Source of the DNA: an uncultured Desulfovibrionaceae bacterium
Lineage (GTDB): Bacteria; Desulfobacterota; Desulfovibrionia; Desulfovibrionales; Desulfovibrionaceae
DNA: 35,787 nt
Direction: 5' to 3'
Assembly: GCA_944325195.1 (NCBI GenBank)
Contig: CALUZB010000005.1
Span: 88,011 to 123,797, forward strand
In this document: positions 6,951 through 15,149 of the stretch, piece by piece
Position numbering within the stretch: the stretch's first letter is position 1
How the letters are laid out: every line of letters begins with the position of its first letter
Program-made: the position numbers and the translations under genes
Notes under the pieces: model-generated
Database searches by the model: none
What the model was told of the DNA's origin: nothing
The model's input: the letters and a program-made list of their open reading frames with translations, nothing else

Positions 6951-8528
6951 ATGAATATACTTAACTACCTGCAAAATCGCGGGCTGAAACCCCGCAAGGT
7001 GTCGAGCTCCAAAGGCGGCGAATACGCTTGTCCCTGCCCCATGTGCGGCGGCGAGGATCGCTTTCACGTCTGGCCGGACGAGCCTACCAACCAACAGGTG
7101 CGTGGAAGGTTCTGGTGTCGGGGTTGTGGGGCTACCGGCAACCTGATTAGTCTGCTCATTGAGGACGAGGGTCTTACTTATCCGCAAGCGTGCGAGCGGC
7201 TCGGCATTGAGCTGAAGAAGCGGGCTTTCAGCCCGGTCAACCTAAAGCAGCCCGACGCAAGCCGGATCCCGGAAACGGATTTCCAAGGCCGGACTGTCGA
7301 ACTCCCCCCGGCGGCCTGGGTGGAACGTTGCGCTAAACTGGTAAGCAGCGCCCGGGACAACCTGCTGAACTCTCCGGCTCCGCTCGCCTGGCTGGCCGAA
7401 CGCGGCATCAACCGGGAAATGGCAGAGGCTTTTTCGTTGGGCTGGTTGCCCGGCGAAAAAGGCAAGTCCGACTTTGGGGGCTGGTATGTGCGCCCGCGCG
7501 CATCCTGGGGGCTTCCCCGCGCCGACAAACCCACCTTCAGCTTTCCGCGAGGTCTGGTCATCCCCCGCATTATCACGCGCCACGGTGCCCCTCAGGTCGT
7601 TTCTTTGCGCATACGCCGCCTTGAGTCCGATCGCCGCGCATTTGCCCCAAATATAAAATATTTTGTATTTCCCGGCTCTGCGGTCATGCCTCTGCTCTGG
7701 ATGCCCCCGGCCCTTGCTAACGGCTCCCTCAAAGGCTATGGCGTGGTTACAGTGGAGTCCGATTTGGACGGCATTTTGCTGGCCGGAGTAATCGTCGCTG
7801 CCCAGCTTCCCCTGGGCGTGTTCGTGTGTCAGTCAGACCGGGGCAAACCGGACGCGGCCGCCCATCGAATTATTCGGGACGCGCTTTGCGTATTAGTGGC
7901 CCATGATTTTGACCAGCCCGATCAAAAAGGGCGCCGTCCCGGATCGGCCGCCAGCCGCTGGTGGCTGGAGACATACAGCCGGGCCAGACGCTGGCCGGTA
8001 CCGGTGGGTAAAGACCCGGGCGAGGCCTTTCAGCAGGGCGCGGATCTGGCCCGTTGGCTGAACCTTGGCCTGCCGCCGGTCCTGCAACAAGGGCAGAAGT
8101 GGGAACAGCAAAGTCGGCTTGACCCGACTGCCGGTTTGACCGGACAAAACCAGGAACCGGCCGGGACACCGGGAAAAAACACTGGTCAAGAAATATCGGA
8201 ATACAGGGGGCGGGGGCTGGTCCAAAATCAGGCGCACAGCTATCCGGCTGTTCCAGCTCCGCTCAGGGTTCCGGCTGTTGTCCTGCGCATGGTTGAGTTG
8301 ATGCGCGAGTATGGCTTGACTGTGTTCTGGCATGACAACGGAGGCTTTGGGCTTGAGCACAAAAGCCGCGAGTTCAAGCTTGCGCCGGCAGAAGTGCAAC
8401 GTGAGCTGTCCGAGTGTTTTTTCTCGCCCGAAAGTTGTGATTTTTTTGAAGCGGCCGGTCTTTACGGTCGGATTACGGCTGCCCGGATTGAATGCTACGC
8501 AAACAGCCTGTCCAGGAATGCAGCTTAA
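6951..8528 (+). CDS. Phage DNA primase with CHC2-type zinc finger and TOPRIM domain
   Basis: A 525-residue protein that should make primers for the adjacent helicase. The zinc-ribbon region has Cys27/Cys29/Cys32, His39 and the pair Cys56/Cys59 (WCRGCGATG, 55-63), as in DnaG/P4-alpha primases. A TOPRIM-like core follows: VVTVESDLDG carries the first acidic motif and VLVAHDFD the D-x-D motif. The far C-terminal part (after about residue 390) is low in recognisable motifs. In phage P4 primase and helicase are one protein; here they are two genes with the helicase first. Good spacing from the origin-like block; GGAAGAACACG precedes the ATG. Confidence 0.85.
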   Translation: MNILNYLQNRGLKPRKVSSSKGGEYACPCPMCGGEDRFHVWPDEPTNQQVRGRFWCRGCGATGNLISLLIEDEGLTYPQACERLGIELKKRAFSPVNLKQPDASRIPETDFQGRTVELPPAAWVERCAKLVSSARDNLLNSPAPLAWLAERGINREMAEAFSLGWLPGEKGKSDFGGWYVRPRASWGLPRADKPTFSFPRGLVIPRIITRHGAPQVVSLRIRRLESDRRAFAPNIKYFVFPGSAVMPLLWMPPALANGSLKGYGVVTVESDLDGILLAGVIVAAQLPLGVFVCQSDRGKPDAAAHRIIRDALCVLVAHDFDQPDQKGRRPGSAASRWWLETYSRARRWPVPVGKDPGEAFQQGADLARWLNLGLPPVLQQGQKWEQQSRLDPTAGLTGQNQEPAGTPGKNTGQEISEYRGRGLVQNQAHSYPAVPAPLRVPAVVLRMVELMREYGLTVFWHDNGGFGLEHKSREFKLAPAEVQRELSECFFSPESCDFFEAAGLYGRITAARIECYANSLSRNAA

Positions 8529-8530
8529 CC

Positions 8531-8644
8531 ATGGCAGAAACAAGAAAAAAGCGGGACATACCTGCACAGAATACGAATCAACGGAAAATGGTTCAGTCCG
8601 GGCAGCGTGAGGACGTTATTTTAAGCAAAAGAGTTGAAAGATGA
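8531..8644 (+). CDS. Small basic peptide, translationally coupled to the ParB-like gene
   Basis: A 37-residue frame that fills the gap between the primase and the ParB-like gene. Its stop overlaps the next start (ATGA at 8641-8644), a common sign of translational coupling. The product is rich in Lys/Arg (MAETRKKRDI ... ILSKRVER) with no recognised domain. The ribosome-binding site is weak. It could be a real small protein of the modification cassette or simply a leader that carries ribosomes to the next gene. Confidence 0.45.
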   Translation: MAETRKKRDIPAQNTNQRKMVQSGQREDVILSKRVER

Positions 8645-9429
8645 ATGATTTCGATGTCGAAAAACAAAATCAACAATTTGCTCAAATCAGCAAAACCTTG
8701 TTTGACGGCAAAGCCGAATTGCGCATTGTAAAGCCGGGCTCTCTTGTTTTGCTTGCCCGCAATGCGCGCTATTTCAAAAAAGAAATTTTCCGACAGTTGG
8801 TAAGCAATATCAAAAAAGATTCCCGCCTTTCCAGCGTCCCCCTCTGCTGGGTGAGAGAAGATGGCAAGTTGGAAGTGCTGTCTGGCAACCATCGGGTGAA
8901 AGCGTCCATTGAAGCAGGTTTAGACTACATTCTGGTGTTTGTTGTTACCGAGAAACTTGACCGGGAGCAACAGATTGCAATCCAGCTTTCCCACAATTCC
9001 CTGGTTGGAGAAGACGATCAAAAAATTCTTTCAGAGCTTTGGTCAGAAATGGAAACCCTGGAAGCCAAGCTTTATGCAGGCTTATCCAGTGATACATTGG
9101 CGGAAATAGGAAAAGTTGACCTGCTCACGTTCACAACCCCGGCAGTCGCTACGCGTACCGTCAGCTTTTCTTTTGTCAGCACTGAAGCTGATCGCTTCGA
9201 GCAGGTAATAGACGAATTGGACTTTGCGCCCCAGGGCACAGTGTATCTGGCGCATCTTGCACAATGGGACAGTTTTTTTCAGAACATCTGCGCAATAAAG
9301 GAAAAGTTTGAAATCAAAAGCGCCTCTCTGGCCATACTGAAAATGCTGGAGCTTACAGAGCTTGCACTGGAAGCAGGACTTGGCCGGGGAACAGAAATGA
9401 AAAAGCCGGATGTGAGGGTACAATCATGA
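8641..9429 (+). CDS. ParB/sulfiredoxin-fold protein of a putative DNA-modification cassette
   Basis: A 262-residue protein whose first 130 residues match the ParB/Srx fold: NARYF (41-45), VLSGNHRVKASIEAG (79-93), equivalent to the family's G-x-x-R-x-x-A loop, and IQLSHNSLVGEDD (114-126), like the L-x-x-N-x-x-x-x-E helix of phage ParB proteins. No partner ParA is present, so this is not a partition locus. Stand-alone phage ParB-fold proteins often sit beside DNA methyltransferases and other base-modifying enzymes, where they may act as NTPases or nucleases. The remaining 130 residues are not recognised. It overlaps the next gene by 4 bases (ATGA), so the two are co-translated. Confidence 0.75.
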   Translation: MNDFDVEKQNQQFAQISKTLFDGKAELRIVKPGSLVLLARNARYFKKEIFRQLVSNIKKDSRLSSVPLCWVREDGKLEVLSGNHRVKASIEAGLDYILVFVVTEKLDREQQIAIQLSHNSLVGEDDQKILSELWSEMETLEAKLYAGLSSDTLAEIGKVDLLTFTTPAVATRTVSFSFVSTEADRFEQVIDELDFAPQGTVYLAHLAQWDSFFQNICAIKEKFEIKSASLAILKMLELTELALEAGLGRGTEMKKPDVRVQS

Positions 9430-10775
9430 GCTTTATCGGGGCCATAGCTGCATCTGTCCGCAAAGTATTGGCTGATTATGCTCAGCAGGTCACAACCCCG
9501 ACGTTGATTATCGGGGCGGGCAATTTCACTGTACCGTCAATTTTACGCAGTGTGGGATTCAACGGACGGATTCTTGCCTGCGATGTTTCGCTATACTCTT
9601 CGGCTTTGGGGGCGTATTTAAGCGATCAGGAAATCACTGTTTCAGAAAATAAAGACTGCCCTCCCCAACTGCGCAACCTGCTTGACAATTCAAGCCCGCT
9701 CACGTTGGCGGCTTCCATTGCCCTCATGCTTGACCTGCGCGAGGTTTGGAAATGCAATAATGCTTTCCAGGTTCGTCAGATGGAGAATGCCCGCGAACAG
9801 TGGAAATACCTTATGGACCAGACATGCTTGCGTCTGGAAAAGTTTAAAGAAAATATCGGATCGATTGAGTATCAACCCCGTTGCGGTTTTTCTCTGCTGC
9901 GTGAACATATTGAAAATCCGGATCAAACCGTGTTCGCATTCCCGCCCACATACAAACGGGGATATGAACGACTTGAAAGCCTATTGTCGGCCGCCTGTCA
10001 ATGGCAACCGCCCGTCTATGAAGAAATGACAGACAAAAGCCTAGAGCTTTACGAGCTGATAGCCCGGTTTGGAAGTTATTATGTGGTGCTTGAGAAAGAC
10101 TTACCCGAAGTCTATGCAATACTGGGCGAACCTGTAGCGGTGCTTCCCCGCGGCCTTGAACGTGAAACCTATATTTTAGCCAGACATGCACCGACATATG
10201 TCATTCGTCAAGTCACAAAAAGCGCGCCGGTTCCCCGGATATGGTCACCGACCAGAAAAATTGTCGGAGATGAAGAGCCCAGCCTGGTCTTGCTTTCATC
10301 TCGCCAGACGACCAGGCTGAAGGAGCTGTATATGTCAGCCCGTGTCAACTACACCAGCAATGCTGCGGATCTGATGCTGGGGGTCTGTCTTGACGGTCAG
10401 CTTATCGGCATGGGGGCGATTGTTCCTTCGGCACACGCCTGGAAACTTCCTGAGCCCGGCTTGCAGGCCTATCTTATGGCCGATTTAGCAGTACCCAGCC
10501 AAAACCCCAGATTATCCAAACTGGTGCTTGGCTGTTTGCTTTCCAGTGAGGCCAAACGACTTTTTGATGAAAAAAAACTGGCTCGCCACGAATTTCTTGT
10601 CACCACCGCTTTTTCGCATCACGCCCAAAGCATGAAATATCGCGGCCTGTTCAAGCTCCATTCCCGCATCCCCAAAAATGGAATGAACGCATTGAATTAC
10701 TACTCAAAGTGGGGATCTGACGACTTGAAATCCTCTTTCGACAAATGGCTGTCGAAATACGCTAACATAGCGTAA
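9426..10775 (+). CDS. Methyltransferase-like domain fused to a Mom-like GNAT domain (putative anti-restriction DNA modification)
   Basis: A 449-residue protein with two apparent domains. The N-terminal part resembles a Rossmann methyltransferase: LIIGAGNFTVP (28-37) like the SAM-binding motif, ILACDVS (49-55) with the following acidic residue, and FAFPPTYKRGYE (170-181) where adenine methyltransferases have D/N-P-P-Y/F. The C-terminal part (about 290-430) resembles Mu Mom and other GNAT acyltransferases: LGVCLDGQLIGMGAIVPS, MADLAVPSQNPRLSKLVLG, then EFLVTTAFSHHAQSMKYRGL. Mom modifies adenines so that phage DNA escapes restriction. The substitution of F for D/N in the catalytic motif suggests the first domain may bind DNA or SAM without normal methylation. 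Function is inferred, not shown. Confidence 0.65.
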   Translation: MSFIGAIAASVRKVLADYAQQVTTPTLIIGAGNFTVPSILRSVGFNGRILACDVSLYSSALGAYLSDQEITVSENKDCPPQLRNLLDNSSPLTLAASIALMLDLREVWKCNNAFQVRQMENAREQWKYLMDQTCLRLEKFKENIGSIEYQPRCGFSLLREHIENPDQTVFAFPPTYKRGYERLESLLSAACQWQPPVYEEMTDKSLELYELIARFGSYYVVLEKDLPEVYAILGEPVAVLPRGLERETYILARHAPTYVIRQVTKSAPVPRIWSPTRKIVGDEEPSLVLLSSRQTTRLKELYMSARVNYTSNAADLMLGVCLDGQLIGMGAIVPSAHAWKLPEPGLQAYLMADLAVPSQNPRLSKLVLGCLLSSEAKRLFDEKKLARHEFLVTTAFSHHAQSMKYRGLFKLHSRIPKNGMNALNYYSKWGSDDLKSSFDKWLSKYANIA

Positions 10776-10790
10776 TTATTGAATTTTTTA

Positions 10791-10819
10791 TGTACATAAA
10801 CCTTCCGGCATGCTATAAA
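10791..10819 (+). promoter_or_regulatory. Putative sigma-70 promoter
   Basis: TGTACA (10791-10796), a 17-base spacer, then TATAAA (10814-10819), in the only A+T-rich gap after the modification cassette and about 30 bases before the next start codon. The -35 matches consensus at 4 of 6 positions and the -10 at 5 of 6. Confidence 0.45.
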
Positions 10820-10849
10820 ATAACAAAACATTAACCGGAGGTTAAAAAA

Positions 10850-11200
10850 ATGAAGGAACTGGAAAAGTTTGTCCAAAGCCAGATCGCCGAACAGTACAGG
10901 GTAATCGATGAGATTTGGAGGCGCCGTGTCAACTATGCGAGTGTAGCTGACTACTACGACAAAGAGACCGTCAAGGAGATCGTCCGCCGTATGCCCAATT
11001 TACTGGTGAAAGGCAAAGGCTGTGCGCTTGACGAGCTTGCGGATGAATACGGATTTGAGTCCACTTGCGATCTGGTGGACTTGTTCGTCAACTATGAAAA
11101 CAAGGCAGTAGCATTTGATCGGCAGCTTTCCCAACTCATCGAAGCGGAGTTCCACCCAAACGCTGAATCCTGCCCCGATATCCACGGTACACTGTTTTAG
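10850..11200 (+). CDS. Hypothetical phage protein, 116 aa
   Basis: Preceded by a strong site (CCGGAGG, 7-8 bases before ATG) and its own likely promoter, so it is probably expressed. The product is charged and mostly helical in appearance, with the patterns VNYASVADYYDKETVKEIVRR in pieces (VNYASVADYY, EIVRRMP) and LDELADEYGFES that suggest a small helix-rich fold, perhaps DNA-binding; no catalytic motif is seen. I do not recognise a family. It lies 18 bases before the DUF488 gene and is likely co-transcribed with it and with the terminase genes. Confidence 0.65.
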   Translation: MKELEKFVQSQIAEQYRVIDEIWRRRVNYASVADYYDKETVKEIVRRMPNLLVKGKGCALDELADEYGFESTCDLVDLFVNYENKAVAFDRQLSQLIEAEFHPNAESCPDIHGTLF

Positions 11201-11218
11201 CCATTTTGGAGGTATAGC

Positions 11219-11575
11219 ATGAGAATTTACACGTCATATTTTAATTCCAAGGCCCCGGCCGAACGCAAGGTTTGCATCGCCAAGTCAGCCCGCTTTTTCT
11301 CCGGCCCTCGCGCCAAAGAGTTAGCTCCCTCCAACCCTTGGGCCGGTGGCGATTGGAAACGCGCTTATCTGATCGACCTTGACTCCCGTTTCGGAGCGCT
11401 CGGAATGCTTGATCTCAAGCAATATCTTAGCGCCATACATAATCGAACGCCCAATCCTATTTTGTGCTGCCATGAGGCGAACCCGGAAAACTGTCACCGT
11501 TCCGTGCTCGCCGCGTACATTGAGAAATATCTGGGCATTCCGGTCAGCGAGTGGAGTCCGGGCTGCGAGGATTAA
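11219..11575 (+). CDS. DUF488-family protein
   Basis: A 118-residue protein with the signature of DUF488: a pair of cysteines followed by CHEANPENCHRS (84-95), that is C-x-E-x(3-5)-C-H-R, near the C-terminus, and an N-terminal TSYF strand. The conserved Cys/His/Arg set suggests a nucleic-acid or small-molecule enzyme, but the biochemical role of the family is not established. GGAGG lies upstream of the ATG. It sits between the promoter at 10.8 kb and the terminase genes, only 3 bases before the small terminase start. Confidence 0.8.
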   Translation: MRIYTSYFNSKAPAERKVCIAKSARFFSGPRAKELAPSNPWAGGDWKRAYLIDLDSRFGALGMLDLKQYLSAIHNRTPNPILCCHEANPENCHRSVLAAYIEKYLGIPVSEWSPGCED

Positions 11576-11578
11576 GAC

Positions 11579-12319
11579 ATGAGCAATTTCGATGAACTTC
11601 TGAAAAAAAGTGAGCAGACCGATATCCAGGCGCTGTTAAGCGCCAAGGAAGCGGCTAAGCGCGCTGTTTTGGAAGATCCGTCGCAAATCAATCTGGGAGC
11701 GCTGGACAAGGCCAATAAAATGCTGTCCAGCGCTATAGAAAAACAAAACAGCCTGAAAAGCATGGAAGAGGTGCTTGATTACCTCACCGGCGAGCTTGGC
11801 CGCAAAATCGGCAAGTCCAAACTCTATGAAGACAAGCGGGCGGGTTTTCTGCGGGCCGCCAAAGACGGCAGCTTCAGCAAGCGGGCCGTCAACGCCTATG
11901 CCGCTACTCTCCCGCTTGCAGCCGGCGTTCCGGAACCGCAAGCGGATAAGGCCGCCGCACTTGCCCTGCGCCGCGCCCTGGCCGAGGCGGAAAAGGCGGA
12001 GGAATCCGCCAAGCTGCTGGCCCGCAAGCGGGAAATCCTGGAAGGCAAATACATACTGCGCAGCCAACTGGAAATGCTGCTTGCGGCCAGGGCGGTCACC
12101 CTTGAAGTGGAATTGCGGGCAATGCTCGACCGAGACGCGGACGAATTCATTGAAGCCGCTTCCGGCAACCCGCAAACACGTTCTGCCTTTACGGCCCTGT
12201 TTGTCAAGAAAATCGAGCAGTTGCTCAGCGATTATACCCGGCTTGACGAACTGGAAGTGGAGTTCGAGCCGGATCAGTCCGACATGGAGGAAGAAGATGC
12301 CGACACAGATTCAGACTAA
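11579..12319 (+). CDS. Putative terminase small subunit / packaging accessory protein
   Basis: A 246-residue, acidic, mostly helical protein placed directly before and overlapping the large terminase gene by 23 bases, the usual site of the small subunit that recognises the packaging site. It has an N-terminal region with KSKLYEDKRAGFLRAAKDG, a predicted coiled coil around residues 125-165 rich in Ala/Glu/Arg, and a very acidic tail (about 225-246). No clear Nu1-type winged helix is visible at the N-terminus; an HTH protein encoded just after the large subunit (14304) could share that role. Assignment rests mainly on position. Confidence 0.65.
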   Translation: MSNFDELLKKSEQTDIQALLSAKEAAKRAVLEDPSQINLGALDKANKMLSSAIEKQNSLKSMEEVLDYLTGELGRKIGKSKLYEDKRAGFLRAAKDGSFSKRAVNAYAATLPLAAGVPEPQADKAAALALRRALAEAEKAEESAKLLARKREILEGKYILRSQLEMLLAARAVTLEVELRAMLDRDADEFIEAASGNPQTRSAFTALFVKKIEQLLSDYTRLDELEVEFEPDQSDMEEEDADTDSD

Positions 12320-14282
12320 TCTGCCCGGCTGGCAACCGTCGCCGAAAGTGAAAAGCTTTCGGCGGCCCGTCCCCGCCTGGTTCCCGCCGGAGCTGCGCCG
12401 GGTGGCCGGACAGAAGATAAGCTTCAGCCTGACCGGAGGCGAGCGGAAAATCTGGCGCAAGAAGCGGCATATTCAGCCCAGTGCCTGGGCGGAAGCGCAC
12501 CGAGTGGTGCACAATTCCAGCCTGCCCGGGCGCTGGCATAACGCGGTAACGCCGTATATCGCCGGGATTATGGATGCGTCGTTTCACCCGGCCGTACGGC
12601 GGGTAGTCATTTGCAAAACACCGCAAACCGGCGGTTCCGAAGGCATTTTAAACTGCATCGGCTACATTGTTTCCCGCTGTCCCGGCCCCACAATGCTGGT
12701 TTATCCCGACGAGCTCATGGCTCGCGAGAACGCCCGCGACCGCCTGCTGCCCATGTTGGAAACCTCGCGCGATCTGCGCCGGTATTTCACCGGCAGAAGC
12801 GATGATACCAGCTCTCTGCGCATCGGCCTGCTGAACATGACCCTGCACATGGCCTGGTCCGGCTCAGCCGCCCGTCTGGGCAACAAACCGGTGCGCTACC
12901 TTGTGCGGGAAGAAATAGACAAATGGCAGAACCCCAAAGGCGAAGCCAGCTCCCTCAATCTGGCCGAAGCCCGCCTCACCACTTGGGAAGAGCGCGGCGG
13001 CAAGATGTGGGATATCTGCACCCCCACCACCGAAGAAGGCCCGATCTGGGTCAACCTGAACAATTGCGCGGCGGTTTTCGACTACCAGGTAATCTGCCCG
13101 GCTTGTGGCGTCGCTCAACTTATGCGCTTTGAGCAAATCAGATGGCCTAACGATGAAAACGAACCGTTTCGCGCCTGGTACGAATGCGAACACTGCCGGG
13201 CGGAATGGGATGACAGCAGACGCGACAAGGCCGTGCAACTCGGCCGGTGGGTGGAAAGAGAGAGCGGCCTGCCGCTGGAACATCATCTGGGAAGCCGACG
13301 CCCGAAAAGCATAGGCTTCCACATTCCCGCCTGGATATCCCATTTTGTCTCCCTCGCCAAAGTGTCGGAAGCTTTCCTGAAATATCAGCGCACGAAAGAT
13401 TTAAACGACCTGAAAGACTTTAAGAACCGGTTTTGCGCCGAGCCGTGGGTGGATTATGAGGTTGCCCGCAGTGAAAGCAAAATCCTAGCGCTTTGCGATG
13501 ACCGCCCGCGCGGCGCGGTGCCCGGCCCCTATCTTGACGGCCCGCTGGCCGGTCACCCCCGCGTGGCCGCCCTGATTGCCGGGGTGGACACTCAGGGCGA
13601 GTATCTGCGCTATGTGATCCGCGCCTTCGGTTGGGGCGAGGAAATGCCGTCTTGGCTGGTACAGTGCGGGGCGCTCGATTCCATGCAGGCCCTAGAACGG
13701 CTTTTGTTTCATACGCAATTTTTCGACGCGGCCGGTAATCCCTGGCAGGTGCATCTGGCTGTACAGGACGCAATGGGCCACCATGCCTATGAAGTTTATG
13801 AATTCGCCGCCCGCTACCGCGGCCTGCATCTGCCCTACCAAGGCACCGGGCGGGCTTCCGCCCCAATCATTCTTTCCCCGCGTGAATACTTTCCCGGCAC
13901 AAAAGTCCGCATTCCCAGCGGGGTGAACCTACTGCGCTGCGATGTGCCGTATTTCAGCTCACAGCTTGCTTCCAAGCTTGAAATTGCGCCGTCCGATCCC
14001 GGAGCCTGGCTGCTGCATCAGCAATTTGACCCGGCTTCCGGCTCGCCCCTGCTCGACGACTACGCCCGTGAAATGTGCGCGGAATACTTTGACGACGAAA
14101 AGCAGAAGTGGCTCTGCCCGCCGGGCAAGGCCAACCATTATTGGGACTGTGAAAAAATGTGCCTGGTGGGCGCGCATCATCTGGGTATTCGCAACTGGCT
14201 GCCGCCTTGGGCCGCCCCGGCTCCGCCACCTGCCCGCCCCCGGCAACGCAAACCCCGTCCTGAACCCAAACCCCGCTGGTAG
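12297..14282 (+). CDS. Terminase large subunit, lambda GpA family
   Basis: The 661-residue packaging motor: ATPase that pumps DNA into the prohead plus the nuclease that cuts genome ends. Visible: an adenine-site region near YIAGIMDA, the phosphate-binding segment KTPQTGGSE (107-115, the GpA-type variant of Walker A), Walker B-like VRYLVREEID (199-208), a zinc-ribbon-like insertion (CPAC ... CEHC), and the nuclease domain starting at LIAGVDTQGEY, with AVQDAMGHH further on. The ATG at 12297 is preceded by GGAGGAAG. Longer upstream in-frame sequence only overlaps the small-subunit gene and should be ignored. The Pro/Arg-rich tail is typical. Confidence 0.93.
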   Translation: MPTQIQTNLPGWQPSPKVKSFRRPVPAWFPPELRRVAGQKISFSLTGGERKIWRKKRHIQPSAWAEAHRVVHNSSLPGRWHNAVTPYIAGIMDASFHPAVRRVVICKTPQTGGSEGILNCIGYIVSRCPGPTMLVYPDELMARENARDRLLPMLETSRDLRRYFTGRSDDTSSLRIGLLNMTLHMAWSGSAARLGNKPVRYLVREEIDKWQNPKGEASSLNLAEARLTTWEERGGKMWDICTPTTEEGPIWVNLNNCAAVFDYQVICPACGVAQLMRFEQIRWPNDENEPFRAWYECEHCRAEWDDSRRDKAVQLGRWVERESGLPLEHHLGSRRPKSIGFHIPAWISHFVSLAKVSEAFLKYQRTKDLNDLKDFKNRFCAEPWVDYEVARSESKILALCDDRPRGAVPGPYLDGPLAGHPRVAALIAGVDTQGEYLRYVIRAFGWGEEMPSWLVQCGALDSMQALERLLFHTQFFDAAGNPWQVHLAVQDAMGHHAYEVYEFAARYRGLHLPYQGTGRASAPIILSPREYFPGTKVRIPSGVNLLRCDVPYFSSQLASKLEIAPSDPGAWLLHQQFDPASGSPLLDDYAREMCAEYFDDEKQKWLCPPGKANHYWDCEKMCLVGAHHLGIRNWLPPWAAPAPPPARPRQRKPRPEPKPRW

Positions 14283-14303
14283 GGGCATGAACAGGAGTAA
14301 GAC

Positions 14304-14522
14304 ATGGTTTATACGTCCACAACTCAGCAAACACCGCCGGACAGGAAACCGGACGCGCTTTTGGGGTTGAAAGCCATTGGGGCTTATCTGGGCAAGTCGG
14401 ATAAGACCGTGCGCAAGCTGATCAGAACTGAAGGCCTTCCCGCCCGCAAAATCGGCGGGGAATGGGCCAGCGACAAAACCTGGATTAACGAATGGTTCAG
14501 CAGGTATAAAAAATCCGGGTGA
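14304..14522 (+). CDS. Small helix-turn-helix DNA-binding protein
   Basis: A 72-residue protein with a compact winged helix-turn-helix of the excisionase/AlpA/Nu1 type: LLGLKAIGAYLGKSDKTVRK holds the helix-turn-helix (about 19-38), followed by GLPARKIGGEWASDKTWINEW, the wing and last helix. It starts about 20 bases after the large terminase, with AGGAG upstream. It may help recognise the packaging site or act as a regulator or excisionase; position beside terminase favours the first. A 9-bp imperfect inverted repeat (AGGCTTA 14529 / TAAGCCT 14557) follows and may be its operator or a weak terminator. Confidence 0.75.
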   Translation: MVYTSTTQQTPPDRKPDALLGLKAIGAYLGKSDKTVRKLIRTEGLPARKIGGEWASDKTWINEWFSRYKKSG

Positions 14523-14616
14523 AAAAGTAGGCTTAGCCGGGTTTAGTCATGACTGGTAAGCCTGTATTGTATGGACACGGAGAAATAAAATAGTTATGTA
14601 AAAGGTGAGGAGAGTA

Positions 14617-14826
14617 ATGAAGAGGAAATTTCTGCTGCTACGCTTATGGGAAGCGCTGCTTCGCGATGAGGCGGATGCCAAATACTGGTCTGGAATTTTC
14701 AGTATGACCGGAGCGGCCTGTTTAGCAATAGCTTTCATTGAGGCAAATGTTATTGCCCTTTACATCGGCGGAACCTGTTGTCTTTATGGGCTTAAATTTA
14801 ATCGGAAGGGAGGCGGACGATGTTAA
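14617..14826 (+). CDS. Small membrane protein
   Basis: A 69-residue protein with a basic, amphipathic N-terminus (MKRKFLLLRLWEALLRDE) and two hydrophobic stretches (about residues 27-41 and 44-57) that could form a membrane hairpin. ATG 14617 is chosen because GGTGAGGAG lies just before it; the GTG at 14605 is inside that ribosome-binding site. No family recognised. It overlaps the next tiny gene (ATGTTAA). It begins an A+T-rich cargo island placed between terminase and head genes. Confidence 0.55.
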   Translation: MKRKFLLLRLWEALLRDEADAKYWSGIFSMTGAACLAIAFIEANVIALYIGGTCCLYGLKFNRKGGGRC

Positions 14827-14909
14827 ACAATATCTTGTTTTACGGAAGCTGGACTGTTTTGCTCATAGTGTTCGGCTATCTTGCCTTCTCTCATAAAAAA
14901 AACAGTTGA
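14820..14909 (+). CDS. 29-residue single-pass membrane peptide
   Basis: Frame of 30 codons starting inside the stop region of the preceding gene, with GGGAGGCGG upstream as a ribosome-binding site. The peptide is almost entirely one transmembrane segment (LFYGSWTVLLIVFGYLAF) with a short basic tail. Coupled start and hydrophobicity support a real small membrane protein. Its 3' end overlaps the antitoxin pseudogene on the other strand. Confidence 0.45.
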   Translation: MLNNILFYGSWTVLLIVFGYLAFSHKKNS

Positions 14910-15127
14910 TTCATTTCCTGAACCTGGTTAATCGCTTCCAGCGTTTTCGCGTTCGGCCTGTCCAGGGTCACCTCAAACGGCATTCCCTGCCGCTGAATGG
15001 CCTTGCGCAGAAAGATATTCACCGCCGTGGTCATATCCATGCCCAAAGCCGCGAATAGCGCCTAGACCTGTTTCTTTACCTCGCTATCCTTTCGGATGCT
15101 CATGCTGCTTGTAGAGGCCTTATCCAT
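14891..15127 (-). pseudogene. RelB/DinJ-family antitoxin with an internal amber stop
   Basis: Read on the minus strand from ATG 15127 (GGAG 4-8 bases upstream), the frame gives MDKASTSSMSIRKDSEVKKQV, then TAG as codon 22, then continues without break: ALFAALGMDMTTAVNIFLRK, AIQRQGMPFEVTLDRPN, AKTLEAINQVQEM. This is a typical RelB/DinJ antitoxin with a ribbon-helix-helix N-terminal half. The stop falls where relatives usually have Gln or Glu, so it is one base change from sense. No toxin gene follows on this strand; the plus-strand peptide gene occupies its place. Remnant of a toxin-antitoxin pair. Confidence 0.75.
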
Positions 15128-15149
15128 TGTAAACTCCTGTGCTGGTAAT

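Noticed and set aside
8641..9429. The ParB-like gene as part of a plasmid-type partition system
   Set aside because: No ParA gene and no parS-like repeats nearby, and it is co-translated with a modification-type enzyme.
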